A stretch of 64,000 nt of DNA from Candidatus Sulfuricurvum sp. RIFRC-1 (GTDB lineage: Bacteria > Campylobacterota > Campylobacteria > Campylobacterales > Sulfurimonadaceae): positions 2,080,001 to 2,144,000 of the forward strand of contig NC_020505.1 in assembly GCF_000310245.1 (NCBI RefSeq), in the 5' to 3' direction. Each line of letters begins with the position of its first letter. Positions within the stretch are counted from its first letter, which is position 1. Below, in pieces: positions 43,587 through 52,545 of this stretch. The position numbers and the translations under genes are program-made. The notes under the pieces were generated by a model. The model did not search any database. It worked only from the letters and a program-made list of their open reading frames with translations, and was not told the origin of the DNA.

Positions 43587-44761
43587 TTTTTATCACCCGA
43601 TTTGTATTCTATTTTTTTAGAGAGCATCAGCACCATCCCGATGGCAACCGAAGAAGCCATCATCGCCGATCCCCCGTAACTCAAAAACGGTACCGAAATC
43701 CCTTTAATCGGCGTTAATCCACTGATACCGTACGCATTGACCATAAAGGCAAAAGTGATTAACAAGCCGACTCCGAGGCTAAAGAGATAAGCCGTATCGT
43801 TATGGGAACGGTTGGCTATTTTAAAAAGGCGGTGTAAAAGTGCAATAAATAAAAAGGTAACAAAAACGACTCCGATAAATCCGAATTCTTCCGCAATCCC
43901 CGCGAGGACAAAGTCGGTATGCACCTCACTCAAAAATCCGAGCTTAAACGTACCGCCGCCAAGACCGGTACCGAATATCCCTCCATTATGAATGGCATTG
44001 AGAGAATGTCCGATTTGGTACGCTTCTTCCCCGTTTTCAATTCGTAAATGCTGAGCTATCGATTCAGGGAAAATCGCCAAAATCGTATTTTGGGCCGTTG
44101 CCCACCATGACAAAATACGATCAATTCGGTGTTGAGACGTAACAATCAAAAAGATAAATGCAATCAATGAACCGACAATCAAGGTCATAAAAAACCGGAA
44201 ACTGCTCCCGGCAAAAAAGAGCATGACCGCTAGAGTCAATGCCAAAACGACAACCTGCCCCAAGTCATTTTGTAAAATTGCGATTAAAAACATGGCTAAA
44301 ATAAAAATAGCGGCATACGGAGCTACCCGCTTAAATTCTTCTAAAACCCCCATATTTCCATGATGACCGAGTTTGCGGGAAAAGCTCCATGCCAAAAAGT
44401 AGACAAATCCGATTTTAAAAAATTCTACCGGAGCAAGTGAAAACCCAAACAGTTTGATCCACCGCTTTGCTCCTCCCACTTCACTAACCAAAGATGCGGG
44501 GAGAAAAGGCATTATGATCATCAAAAGCATCCCCCCGAAAAATAAGGTGAGACCCAAGCGATGGAGCCACACGTCAGGATCGAGCTGCGCCAAAGACCAC
44601 ATAAACAAAATAGAGATAATAGCAACGGCCAATTCACGTAAAACGAAATGAAAATCGTTGTACTCAAATAAAATGACCGTATAAGCTGAAAGGGTATAGG
44701 AGCAAATAACCCCTATCGTAATCAATGCAGTCGTTAAAAGAAATAATTTTTTATCAGGCAT
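43583..44761 (-). CDS. ftsW: FtsW family septal glycosyltransferase
   Basis: 392-aa SEDS-family protein with about ten membrane helices, which polymerises lipid II with a class B PBP. Typical elements are GGAKRWIKLFGFSLAPVEFFKI, LQNDLGQ, GGIFGTGLGGGTFKLGFLSEVHTDFVLAGIAEEFGFIG and PFLSYGGSAMM. FtsW versus RodA is decided by the neighbourhood (murG, ftsI at 46149), not by sequence alone. A minus-strand TATAAT at 44791-44796 lies 30 nt before the start. Confidence 0.9.
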   Translation of the reverse strand: MPDKKLFLLTTALITIGVICSYTLSAYTVILFEYNDFHFVLRELAVAIISILFMWSLAQLDPDVWLHRLGLTLFFGGMLLMIIMPFLPASLVSEVGGAKRWIKLFGFSLAPVEFFKIGFVYFLAWSFSRKLGHHGNMGVLEEFKRVAPYAAIFILAMFLIAILQNDLGQVVVLALTLAVMLFFAGSSFRFFMTLIVGSLIAFIFLIVTSQHRIDRILSWWATAQNTILAIFPESIAQHLRIENGEEAYQIGHSLNAIHNGGIFGTGLGGGTFKLGFLSEVHTDFVLAGIAEEFGFIGVVFVTFLFIALLHRLFKIANRSHNDTAYLFSLGVGLLITFAFMVNAYGISGLTPIKGISVPFLSYGGSAMMASSVAIGMVLMLSKKIEYKSGDKK

Positions 44762-44790
44762 TTTTGCGCTTATAATGTATAATTTCTAGG

Positions 44791-44796
44791 ATTATA
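44791..44796 (-). promoter_or_regulatory. -10 box TATAAT upstream of ftsW-murG
   Basis: Minus-strand CGATATAATCCTAG, 30 nt before the ftsW ATG. Two plus-strand TATAAT sequences (44771-44776, 44778-44783) overlap this region and could act in the flgB direction. Confidence 0.45.
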
Positions 44797-44829
44797 TCGT
44801 TCTTTAGTCTAGAGTTCGATAAAAGAGTT

Positions 44830-44845
44830 TGGAATGTTTTTTGCT
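44830..44845 (+). promoter_or_regulatory. sigma-54 (RpoN)-type promoter for flgB-flgC-fliE
   Basis: TGGAATGTTTTTTGCT: GG at 44831-44832 and GC at 44843-44844 are separated by exactly ten bases, as in the TGGCAC-N5-TTGC consensus. The -24 half is degenerate (TGGAAT), the -12 half perfect. The predicted transcript would start near 44856, just before the AAAGGGG ribosome binding site of flgB. RpoN control of middle flagellar genes is known in Campylobacterota. Confidence 0.65.
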
Positions 44846-44879
44846 TTGGTATACAAACATCACAAAGAAAGGGGATCAA

Positions 44880-45311
44880 ATGGGTATCAAAATTTCACGA
44901 GCACATGATTTGATGGAAAGTTCGATGAATTATCGCGCTGCACGCCAAGACATGATTGCCGGAAATATTGCCAATGCCGATACCCCTTTTTATCGTCCCA
45001 GAGATATCCGATTTGAAGAAGTTTTAGAGCAAAAAAGTGCTTCGCTTTTCGCGGATAAAGGACAAACGTTATCCATGAGTCGTACCGATGGTTCACATCT
45101 ATCAGGCGCTGACACTGCCTCTTCTTCCAAACCAACCACCTTCTTTCGAGACGGTCATATGGCGAGAAACGATGGAAACAGTGTCGATTTGGATGTCGAA
45201 ACGACTGAAATGGCAAAAAATTCAACGATGTTCAATGCGCTCACTGCCGCACTCAAAAAAGATTCCGCTATTTTCAGAAGCGTCATTGATGCTAGTGGCA
45301 AAACTTCGTAA
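44880..45311 (+). CDS. flgB: flagellar basal-body rod protein FlgB
   Basis: 143-aa proximal rod protein, exported by the flagellar type III system. Conserved start with the rod motif (MIAGNIANADTPFYRPRDIRFEE) and C-terminal GNSVDLDVETTEMAKNSTMFNALTAAL. ATG 44880 has AAAGGGG upstream; a longer in-frame reading from 44829 would include the sigma-54 site and is rejected. First gene of flgB-flgC-fliE-ftsI. Confidence 0.95.
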   Translation: MGIKISRAHDLMESSMNYRAARQDMIAGNIANADTPFYRPRDIRFEEVLEQKSASLFADKGQTLSMSRTDGSHLSGADTASSSKPTTFFRDGHMARNDGNSVDLDVETTEMAKNSTMFNALTAALKKDSAIFRSVIDASGKTS

Positions 45312-45320
45312 GGATAAAAA

Positions 45321-45815
45321 ATGGCATTTTTAAATAGTTTTGATATCAGCGGATACGGATTATCGGCTCAACGCGTCCGTGTCAATACCATCAGTTCCAA
45401 CATTGCCAATGCCCAAACCACCCGTACCGATGAAGGCGGCCCCTACCGTCGTCAAGAAGTTGTCTTTAAAGCCATTGATTTTAACAAAGCCTACAATCAA
45501 GCATTAGAGAATGAAACCACAGCCCTTGGCTACAGCGACCCGCTCAAAGAGGGGTTATCAGGGCTAAAACCAAACCCAGCCATTATGAGTGTTATCGTGG
45601 ATAAGATCACCCGTGATGATGCATCACCAAAAATGAAATATGACCCTTCACATCCTGATGCGGATGCAAATGGGTATGTTGCCTATCCCAATATTAATCC
45701 TGTCATCGAAATGGCCGATTTAGTCGAAGCAACACGATCATACCAAGCGAACGTAGCCGCGTTTGAAAGCGCAAAAAATATGGCGTCCAGCGCCATCAGT
45801 ATTTTACAAGCATAA
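45321..45815 (+). CDS. flgC: flagellar basal-body rod protein FlgC
   Basis: 164-aa rod protein with NTISSNIANAQTTRTDEGGPYRRQEVVF near the N-terminus and the C-terminal rod pattern VIEMADLVEATRSYQANVAAFESAKNMA. Nine bases after flgB. It assembles between FlgB and the distal rod. Confidence 0.96.
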   Translation: MAFLNSFDISGYGLSAQRVRVNTISSNIANAQTTRTDEGGPYRRQEVVFKAIDFNKAYNQALENETTALGYSDPLKEGLSGLKPNPAIMSVIVDKITRDDASPKMKYDPSHPDADANGYVAYPNINPVIEMADLVEATRSYQANVAAFESAKNMASSAISILQA

Positions 45816-45831
45816 AGAAGGATAGACCTTA

Positions 45832-46134
45832 ATGGCCAATATTCAATCAATCAAATCTCTCTCAACCGCCGACTTACTCGCAAACAAAAGCGGCAATCCA
45901 GTCGAGAGCAACAGTACTGATTTCGCACAAGAGCTTAAAAATGCTCTCGGTAACGTCAATCAGATGCAGGTTGACGGAGAGAAAGCCATGAGCGATATCG
46001 CAACCGGAAGTGTCAAAGACCTCCATCAAGCGGCAATTGCCATCGATAAAGCTGAAATCAGTATGAAACTGATGCTCGAAGTACGAAATAAAGCTCTAAA
46101 TGCGTACAAAGAAATTACCCGAACGCAAATGTGA
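45832..46134 (+). CDS. fliE: flagellar hook-basal body protein FliE
   Basis: 100-aa protein that joins the MS ring to the rod. DFAQELKNALGNVNQMQVDGEKAM and AAIAIDKAEISMKLMLEVRNKALNAYKEITRTQM are characteristic. The length is normal. Sixteen bases after flgC, fourteen before ftsI. Confidence 0.95.
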   Translation: MANIQSIKSLSTADLLANKSGNPVESNSTDFAQELKNALGNVNQMQVDGEKAMSDIATGSVKDLHQAAIAIDKAEISMKLMLEVRNKALNAYKEITRTQM

Positions 46135-46148
46135 TTTAGCCTTAATTC

Positions 46149-47948
46149 ATGCGCCATTCTAATAAATCAAAAAAGATACTTGCCCTTTTCCTCGTTCTGA
46201 TGCTCGGTTTCATCATCTTTTTAACGGTGATGCTTTATACCGCGCTTCACGATAGGGATATCCCCTCTATTTTTTCCGAAGATACCGCAAAAGCACAACG
46301 CGGCTCAATCATCAGTGCAGATGGCTTCAACATTGCTACAACCCAAAAACTCTACAAAGCGGTCGTCAACACCCGTAACATCGATCCCGATAAAGAGGAG
46401 CTTTTTATTCAGCTTTTCAGTATCTACAGCGCAATCGAGCCTAATGAAATCCGCCAACGGCTCCATACCCGAAAAGGCTCCGTTACCCTTAGCTACCATA
46501 TCAGTCCAAAAGAGGCTATGTATCTCAAAACTCTATCGTTCGAGCTGCGCCGTCTCGGGGTTTTCATCGAATACGAAACTCCAAATGGCGACCGTATTTT
46601 ACAAGGACTTAACATTATCGAGAGCGGTGAAGCACGCAGCTATCCTTACGGCAATCTTCTTACTCCCCTCTTAGGTTACCCGCGTAAGATGGAAGAAGAT
46701 GGATACACACGAGTATACGGCATCAAAGGGTTAGAAAAATTTTTCGATGAAGAGTTGAACCCTCAACAAAACCGAACCCAAAAAGCCCTGCGTGACGTTA
46801 ACGGCTATCTGATTTTGAACAAGCAAAGTGACGTCAAACGCCAAATCAACGGCCTCACCGTCAAACTCAATATTCCCATTACCCTCCAAGCGCGAGTCGA
46901 AGCAGTTACCGACCGTATCAAAGAGCAGCTCAAAGCCGATGAGATTATCGCAACGGTTATGGATTCAAAAACCGGTAAAATTATTGCTCTGGCAAGCTCA
47001 AATCGTTTTGATCCTAGCCATATCCGTACCGCCGATTACCCTTCGTTAAATACCAATGCCATTGAATACAGCTTTGAACCGGGATCGGTTGTAAAACCCA
47101 TTATCTTTTCTCTCTTGCTTGACCGTGGACTTATCAACCCGTACGATATGGTTAACGGCCATAACGGACGCTTTACGATGGGACGAAAAACGATTGTGGA
47201 TGAGCATGCCTTTCATATGATCAGCGCAGAGGATGTCATCGTCCACTCTTCCAATATCGGAATTGCCCAATTGGCGCAAAAACTCAATGGAGAAGAGTTT
47301 ACAGAAGGGCTCAAACGGTTTGGCTTTACCCATTTTAGCGGCATTGACCTACCGTACGAAAAACGGGGATCTATCCCAAGCTCAGCTCAGCTCAATAATT
47401 ATCTCTATAAAGCGATTACCTCTTACGGTTATGGAATGCGCTCAAACGCCATGCAAATGATCAAAGCCTATAATGTTTTCAACAATGGGGGAAAACTCAT
47501 TAATCCTATGGTGGTAGAAGCATTGTATGACGACAACGGCAGAAGCATCCCTATGCAGGTACAAGCACCGATACAGGTTATCTCTGCCGCCACTGCGGAG
47601 AGAATGAAACAAATCCTGATTAAAACCGTCAATGAGGGGACTGGAACCGTCGCCAAAACACCGGGAATTGAAGTGGGGGGAAAAACGGGAACAGCCCATA
47701 TCGCTAAAAATGGTGCCTACGTCAACAGCTACCATACCTCCTTTATCGGATTTGCGAATGATGCAAAACACAACTATACCATCGGTATCACCGTTATCGA
47801 ACCGCGTACCGTCTATTTTGCCTCGATTACCGCTGTTCCCGTTTTTAAAGGGATCGTTGATTTGATGATAGAGGAAAAATATCTCACCCCAGATCCCGCA
47901 GCAGTTGCGGCTGCCGCGTCGCAAATCGCCCCTATACACCATCCTTAA
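46149..47948 (+). CDS. ftsI: class B penicillin-binding protein (FtsI/PBP3-like)
   Basis: 599-aa septal transpeptidase. An N-terminal membrane helix (ILALFLVLMLGFIIFLTVML) is followed by the dimerisation domain starting KAQRGSIISADG and the transpeptidase domain: SxxK in FEPGSVVKP, SxN in HSSNIG, KTG in GGKTGTAH. The tail is Ala/Pro-rich. It lies at the end of the flagellar rod operon, an arrangement common in Campylobacterota, and near ftsW, its SEDS partner. The 3' end overlaps a convergent lipoprotein gene by 17 bases. Confidence 0.9.
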   Translation: MRHSNKSKKILALFLVLMLGFIIFLTVMLYTALHDRDIPSIFSEDTAKAQRGSIISADGFNIATTQKLYKAVVNTRNIDPDKEELFIQLFSIYSAIEPNEIRQRLHTRKGSVTLSYHISPKEAMYLKTLSFELRRLGVFIEYETPNGDRILQGLNIIESGEARSYPYGNLLTPLLGYPRKMEEDGYTRVYGIKGLEKFFDEELNPQQNRTQKALRDVNGYLILNKQSDVKRQINGLTVKLNIPITLQARVEAVTDRIKEQLKADEIIATVMDSKTGKIIALASSNRFDPSHIRTADYPSLNTNAIEYSFEPGSVVKPIIFSLLLDRGLINPYDMVNGHNGRFTMGRKTIVDEHAFHMISAEDVIVHSSNIGIAQLAQKLNGEEFTEGLKRFGFTHFSGIDLPYEKRGSIPSSAQLNNYLYKAITSYGYGMRSNAMQMIKAYNVFNNGGKLINPMVVEALYDDNGRSIPMQVQAPIQVISAATAERMKQILIKTVNEGTGTVAKTPGIEVGGKTGTAHIAKNGAYVNSYHTSFIGFANDAKHNYTIGITVIEPRTVYFASITAVPVFKGIVDLMIEEKYLTPDPAAVAAAASQIAPIHHP

Positions 47949-48459
47949 GAGCTTTTTGAATCAACTTTGTCACCTCTTTTTCGAAGGGGTAATGTCGTTG
48001 AATCCCCCACACTTCGATCACCGCTTCACCTTTAATCAAGAGTTTCCGCTTCGACTGAACAATACCTAAAACCCGACTGCTATTTAATCGTTCCGTCTCA
48101 ATTCGAAATTCCAAAGGGACACTTTTCTGAGTACCTGAAGCTATTACCAGAGGCTTATTACTCTCTTTTTTAGCTTCTCCTTTGGCAATGATCTCTTTGT
48201 CATCATTCAGGGTGTAATTGAGGGCGATAACGGTAATATCACTGTGCCATTTATTGAGAACTTTCACATCGGTTCCGATCCGAATCGCTTCATTCTCTAC
48301 CGGAACCCCCAACAATGCCAAGACTCCCAACATCACTTCGGTACCGGAGTTTTCCAATCGAACATTCCCCTCAGGTTCGATAAAAATATCTTTACCTATT
48401 TTCGGAGCACAGCCGCTGAGGAGAAAAAGAAGTGCTGAGAATAAAAAGAGTTTCTTCAT
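47932..48459 (-). CDS. LEA-2-like lipoprotein, unknown function
   Basis: 175-aa lipoprotein: signal FLFSALLFLLSGCAPK with lipobox LSGC. The mature part is beta-rich, with a pattern (VKVLNKWHSDITVIALNYTL, KSVPLEFRIETERL) that resembles the LEA14/WHy-type domain: a hydrophobic strand, a polar turn and a 'P-L-E-F' strand. Two bases downstream of panC on the same strand, so probably cotranscribed with it, although a functional link is unlikely. It overlaps the end of ftsI. Confidence 0.65.
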   Translation of the reverse strand: MKKLFLFSALLFLLSGCAPKIGKDIFIEPEGNVRLENSGTEVMLGVLALLGVPVENEAIRIGTDVKVLNKWHSDITVIALNYTLNDDKEIIAKGEAKKESNKPLVIASGTQKSVPLEFRIETERLNSSRVLGIVQSKRKLLIKGEAVIEVWGIQRHYPFEKEVTKLIQKALKDGV

Positions 48460-48460
48460 T

Positions 48461-49282
48461 TTACATCCATACGTTATCGATCAGCCGTGTCGTCCCGACC
48501 CGTGCCGCGACAAGGATAATCGTATTGCCCAGTATCACTTCGGGAATCACTTCAAACGCTCTGTTCACAATCGCAACATACTCCACTTCAAGCGGTTCCA
48601 AAATCGTGAGCATCTCTTGACGTATTGCTTCTGCGTTGAGATTTCCTTGCATCACTTGTTTGGTTCCCCTCTTTAGCGATGTGGAAATTTTAAGTGCTTC
48701 TTGCCGTTGTTCGCTATTGAGATAAACATTCCGGCTTGAGAGGGCCAATCCATCGCTCTCTCTAACCGTCTCCATAGGGATAATCTCGATATCCATAAAA
48801 AAGTTCTCAACCATCTGAGTGATAAGCGCCAACTGTTGGGCATCTTTTTTCCCGAAATAAGCACGCTTGGGACGGACTTGATTCAACAGTTTCATCACTA
48901 CCGTCAAAACACCGTCAAAATGGCCGGGACGTGATGCTCCCTCTAAAATATACCCACGCACATCGGGAGCGCATATCCGTACTTCATCCTCTCCGTACAT
49001 TCCTGCCACATCAGGATAAAAGAGAATATCAACACCGCTAAGGGAGCAGATTTTAAAATCGGCTTCCTCTTTGCGGGGATATTTACTCAAATCTTCTCCC
49101 GGCAAAAACTGCGTCGGGTTGACAAAGATCGAAACAACAACCGTTTCATTCTCTTTGCGTGCCGCATCGATAAGAGTTCTATGACCGATATGAAGTGCCC
49201 CCATCGTCGGAACGAATCCAATATTTCCCTCTTTAGCATCTAATGCCTTACGAAGTTCCGATACACTGCGAGCGATAATCAT
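48461..49282 (-). CDS. panC: pantothenate synthetase
   Basis: ATP-dependent condensation of pantoate with beta-alanine. The 273-aa protein has [15 protein letters not shown] (HxGH-type nucleotide site), [20 protein letters not shown], and [17 protein letters not shown], with LSSRNVYL (KMSKS-like). ATG 49282 is preferred because GAGG lies eight bases upstream and the N-terminus [14 protein letters not shown] matches the family; an upstream in-frame start at 49312 is not needed. Divergent from prfB. Confidence 0.96.
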   Translation of the reverse strand: MIIARSVSELRKALDAKEGNIGFVPTMGALHIGHRTLIDAARKENETVVVSIFVNPTQFLPGEDLSKYPRKEEADFKICSLSGVDILFYPDVAGMYGEDEVRICAPDVRGYILEGASRPGHFDGVLTVVMKLLNQVRPKRAYFGKKDAQQLALITQMVENFFMDIEIIPMETVRESDGLALSSRNVYLNSEQRQEALKISTSLKRGTKQVMQGNLNAEAIRQEMLTILEPLEVEYVAIVNRAFEVIPEVILGNTIILVAARVGTTRLIDNVWM

Positions 49283-49301
49283 GCTTTTAGCCTCTATAGA
49301 A

Positions 49302-49319
49302 TATAATCGCAATTATAAT
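49302..49319 (+). promoter_or_regulatory. overlapping TATAAT boxes between panC and prfB
   Basis: The 57-nt divergent spacer contains TATAAT at 49302-49307 and 49314-49319 on the plus strand and at 49312-49317 on the minus strand. The plus-strand boxes fit prfB, and the minus-strand box lies 30 nt before panC. The two promoters overlap. Confidence 0.45.
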
Positions 49320-49339
49320 ATAACCACAGGAATAAATAC

Positions 49340-50449
49340 GTGGATCACTACGAATATACCGAATTACTTAAAACCTTGACCATCAAGATGCAAAATGTCA
49401 CCGATGTTGTCCGTCCACAGGATATTACAAAGCGTCTCGGCGAGATCGAAGCCCTCGAAAATTCCGATGGATTTTGGAACGATGCGGCCAATGCCGGTGT
49501 CGTCCAAAAAGAGAAAACGCAGCTCGAACGTCGCCTTGCCAAATATTCCAAAACTTTCAATACTCTCGGTGATGCCGTCGATTTATATGATATGGCAAAA
49601 GACGAAGGGGACGAAGAGACAATCGAATCGCTCTTCGCCGATGCGGGGGCACTCGAAAACAATGTTAAATCGATGGAAGTTGAAGTGCTCCTCTCAGGTG
49701 AACACGACAGCCACAATGCCATTGTCACCATCCATCCGGGTGCAGGGGGAACCGAATCTCAAGATTGGGCTTCGATGCTGCTTCGTATGTACACCCGCTG
49801 GGCAGAACGACGTGATTTTACCGTTGAAATGCTCGATTACCAATCGGGCGATGAAGCAGGGATCAAAGATGCCGCCATCCTTATCAAAGGGGTCAATGTT
49901 TACGGTTATCTGAAAAACGAAAACGGTATTCACCGTCTCGTGCGTATCAGCCCATATGACTCTGCCGCCAAGCGTCACACCAGTTTTACCTCCGTTATGG
50001 TCTCACCCGAACTGGATGATGATATCGATATCGAAATCGAAGACCGTGATATCCGTATCGATACCTACCGTGCATCCGGTGCAGGGGGACAACACGTCAA
50101 TAAAACCGAATCGGCTATCCGTATCACCCATATCCCAAGCGGTATCGTCGTACAGTGTCAAAACGACCGAAGTCAGCACAAAAACAAAGCAACCGCCTTT
50201 AAAATGCTCAAATCCCGTTTGTATGAACTTGAGATGGAAAAAAAGCAAGCGGCAGTTGACGGAATTGAAAAAAGCGAAAACGGATGGGGACACCAAATCC
50301 GTTCTTATGTTCTCGCACCGTATCAACAAGTTAAAGATACCCGCTCAGGAATTCCGTATTCCAACATCAGCACTATTTTGGATGGAGATATCGATGAAAT
50401 GATCGAAGGGGTCCTCATCTCCCTTAGCCGCAAAGATGACGACGAATAA
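49340..50449 (+). CDS. prfB: peptide chain release factor 2
   Basis: 369-aa class I release factor. The coiled-coil domain 1 is followed by the GGQ motif in [11 protein letters not shown] and the stop-codon recognition loop, here SPY ([18 protein letters not shown]) where RF2 normally has SPF. There is one continuous frame from GTG 49340, so the programmed +1 frameshift that autoregulates RF2 in E. coli is absent. Its 3' end overlaps bpt by 14 bases. Confidence 0.95.
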   Translation: MDHYEYTELLKTLTIKMQNVTDVVRPQDITKRLGEIEALENSDGFWNDAANAGVVQKEKTQLERRLAKYSKTFNTLGDAVDLYDMAKDEGDEETIESLFADAGALENNVKSMEVEVLLSGEHDSHNAIVTIHPGAGGTESQDWASMLLRMYTRWAERRDFTVEMLDYQSGDEAGIKDAAILIKGVNVYGYLKNENGIHRLVRISPYDSAAKRHTSFTSVMVSPELDDDIDIEIEDRDIRIDTYRASGAGGQHVNKTESAIRITHIPSGIVVQCQNDRSQHKNKATAFKMLKSRLYELEMEKKQAAVDGIEKSENGWGHQIRSYVLAPYQQVKDTRSGIPYSNISTILDGDIDEMIEGVLISLSRKDDDE

Positions 50450-51194
50450 TAAAGACACCATCCTCAAAGAGTGCGCTCTTCACGAGCCGTGTTCTTACAT
50501 TGGCGGAAATACCCAAAGTATCCACTACAAAGTAATCCAAGAGTGCTCAAAAGAGCAATGTGAAGCACTGATTCTGCGTGGATGGCGACGATTCGGATCG
50601 ATGTATTTTCGCCCGATTTGTCAGGATTGCCGGGCGTGTGAAAGTCTTAAAATCGATGCGCTCAATTATACTTTCACTAAATCAGACCGCCGAATTTTGC
50701 GTAAAAACACACATCTTACCACTATTATCCGTCACCCTACCCTCACACGTGAACATCTCAGCCTCTTTGATCGCTACCACCGGTACAAACACCATACGAG
50801 AAATTGGGATGCCCCCAAGAGTGACCCCAAAAACTATTATGCTTCATTTGTTCAGGGACATGGTGATTTTGGCTTTGAAGTCCTTTATTTTGAAGGTGAA
50901 AAATTGATCGCCGTCGATCTCATCGATATTTTAGAAGAGGGGATCAGTTCACTCTATTGCTACTACGATCCTGAATATAATGCCCAATCACTGGGACGCT
51001 ATACCCTTTTACAACAAATTGAATTCGCCCGCAGGCTGAACCTCAAATGGATCTATTTAGGCTATTACGTCGAAGGGTGCCAAAGTCTCGCCTACAAGAT
51101 CAATTATCAACCCTCCCTACAGCTTCAGGGGAGACCCGAAGAGGAAGAACTACCCGTCTGGAGAAAACTCACAAATGAAAACGATCCACTTTAA
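50436..51194 (+). CDS. bpt: aspartate/glutamate leucyltransferase (Bpt)
   Basis: 252-aa leucyl-tRNA-protein transferase that adds Leu to N-terminal Asp/Glu for the N-end rule (ClpS/ClpAP) pathway. Conserved Cys-rich start ([13 protein letters not shown]), [15 protein letters not shown], the H-x-x-R-H region ([14 protein letters not shown]) and the GNAT-like C-terminal domain ([32 protein letters not shown]). The start is inside prfB and the end overlaps the FAH gene by 20 bases. Confidence 0.92.
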   Translation: MTTNNKDTILKECALHEPCSYIGGNTQSIHYKVIQECSKEQCEALILRGWRRFGSMYFRPICQDCRACESLKIDALNYTFTKSDRRILRKNTHLTTIIRHPTLTREHLSLFDRYHRYKHHTRNWDAPKSDPKNYYASFVQGHGDFGFEVLYFEGEKLIAVDLIDILEEGISSLYCYYDPEYNAQSLGRYTLLQQIEFARRLNLKWIYLGYYVEGCQSLAYKINYQPSLQLQGRPEEEELPVWRKLTNENDPL

Positions 51195-51783
51195 TTCCGA
51201 ATTACTCACCCCCTCTAAAGTCGTATGTATCGGACGCAACTACGTCGAGCATATCCATGAACTCGGCAATGAAATCCCCTCCTCTATGGTTCTCTTCAAC
51301 AAACCCAACTCCGCCATCAGTGATACATTACGTTTCATCACACCTGATACTCGTTTCGAGGGGGAAATCTGCTTTCTTATGATGGGTGGAGAGATAGCGG
51401 GGATCGGTTTCGGCCTCGATCTCACCAAAGCCGAAATCCAAAATCATCTCAAAGCCAAAGCTCTTCCGTGGGAGCGGGCCAAAGGGTTTGACGGTTCGGC
51501 AGTTTTTGGAAATTTTGTCCCTTTGAATACACCGCTCGAATCACTGCATATGACACTCCATATCAACGGTACCCTAGCACAAGAAGCAACCTATGAACTA
51601 ATGATTTATAAACCGCTGGAGATGATAGAAGAGATAAAGAGTTTTATGAGCTTTGAAGATGGTGATATCATCATGAGCGGTACCCCTAAAGGGGTTAATA
51701 CCTATAGTATTAGCGATGAATTTATTGGAAGAATTTACACTAACGATCGTCTTTTGATTGAAACCAAGTGGATCGTAAAATAA
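51175..51783 (+). CDS. fumarylacetoacetate hydrolase family enzyme
   Basis: 202-aa FAH-fold enzyme, a family that hydrolyses or decarboxylates 2-oxo and acylpyruvate substrates. Features: CIGRNYVEHIHELGNEIP, metal-binding Glu in FEGEICFLMMGGEIAGIGFG, AKGFDGSAVFGNFVPL, and the C-terminal DGDIIMSGTPKGV. The short length fits the FAHD1-like acylpyruvase/oxaloacetate decarboxylase group. The substrate here is unknown. It is the last gene of the prfB-bpt chain. Confidence 0.85.
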   Translation: MKTIHFNSELLTPSKVVCIGRNYVEHIHELGNEIPSSMVLFNKPNSAISDTLRFITPDTRFEGEICFLMMGGEIAGIGFGLDLTKAEIQNHLKAKALPWERAKGFDGSAVFGNFVPLNTPLESLHMTLHINGTLAQEATYELMIYKPLEMIEEIKSFMSFEDGDIIMSGTPKGVNTYSISDEFIGRIYTNDRLLIETKWIVK

Positions 51784-51847
51784 AAATATAAAACCATCAT
51801 TTTATAATTACCCGAAAAATTTATTATCTTATAAGACTTTTTTATTT

Positions 51848-51853
51848 TATAAT
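51848..51853 (+). promoter_or_regulatory. -10 box TATAAT upstream of sodB
   Basis: TTTTATAATAGCC, 28 nt before the sodB ATG, in a 90-nt AT-rich spacer that also has TTATAA stretches. No clear Fur box is seen. Confidence 0.5.
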
Positions 51854-51881
51854 AGCCTCATATCCAAACCAGGAGTTGATG

Positions 51882-52478
51882 ATGGCTATTGTATTACCTG
51901 CGCTTCCGTTTGAAAAAAATGCGTTAGAACCTCATATTAGTTCTCAAACCCTCAGTTACCATTATGATAAACACCATAATACGTATGTAGTGAATGTCAA
52001 TAATCTGATAAAAGATACCGAACTTGAAAATAAATCGCTTGAAGATATTATTCACGAATCTGCCAATGACCCGAGTAAAACCGCTATTTTTAATAATGCG
52101 GCACAGGTGTGGAATCACACCTTCTATTGGAACTCTCTAAAACCCCACGGAAGCTCTCTGCCTAACGAGGCAATCAAACAAAAAATCGATTCCGATTTCG
52201 GCAGTTATGATAACTTTGCCAAAGCATTTAAAGAAGCGGCTTTAGGACAATTCGGGAGCGGATGGGCATGGCTGGTCTTAATCGATGGAAAGTTGAGTAT
52301 TCTCAAAACCTCCAACGCCGATACCCCTATCGCACATGGAATAAAGGCAATTTTATGCATCGATGTTTGGGAACATGCCTATTATCTGGATTATAAAAAT
52401 GCTCGTGCGGAATATGCCGATAATGTCATTAATCATTTGATCAATTGGGATTTTGCCAACGCCAATCTAATGAGCTAA
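51882..52478 (+). CDS. sodB: iron superoxide dismutase
   Basis: 198-aa Fe-type superoxide dismutase. Metal ligands are in the expected places: His in HYDKHHNTYV, His in AQVWNHTFYWNSL, and Asp/His in IDVWEHAYYLDYKN. GQFGSGWAWL is typical, and Gln in AAQVWNH supports Fe over Mn. The coding start has three candidates (TTG 51876, ATG 51879, ATG 51882); AGGAG at 51871-51875 fits ATG 51882 best. Protects against superoxide under microaerobic growth. Convergent with fusA. Confidence 0.96.
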   Translation: MAIVLPALPFEKNALEPHISSQTLSYHYDKHHNTYVVNVNNLIKDTELENKSLEDIIHESANDPSKTAIFNNAAQVWNHTFYWNSLKPHGSSLPNEAIKQKIDSDFGSYDNFAKAFKEAALGQFGSGWAWLVLIDGKLSILKTSNADTPIAHGIKAILCIDVWEHAYYLDYKNARAEYADNVINHLINWDFANANLMS

Positions 52479-52513
52479 AAAGATAAAGAGATAAAAAAGA
52501 AGAGGGTAAGAAA

Positions 52514-52528
52514 TGCCCCAATGGGGCA
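52514..52528 (-). terminator. probable rho-independent terminator of the str operon
   Basis: TGCCCC/GGGGCA stem with an AAT loop, 18 bases after the fusA stop on the minus strand. It is followed (minus strand) by a pyrimidine-rich stretch containing TTTCTT and, further, TTTTTT, so it is a modest but plausible terminator. Confidence 0.55.
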
Positions 52529-52545
52529 AAGGGAGAAGAGTTCTC

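Noticed and set aside
49340-49420. Programmed frameshift site in prfB
   Set aside because: The frame is continuous, with no in-frame UGA near codon 25.
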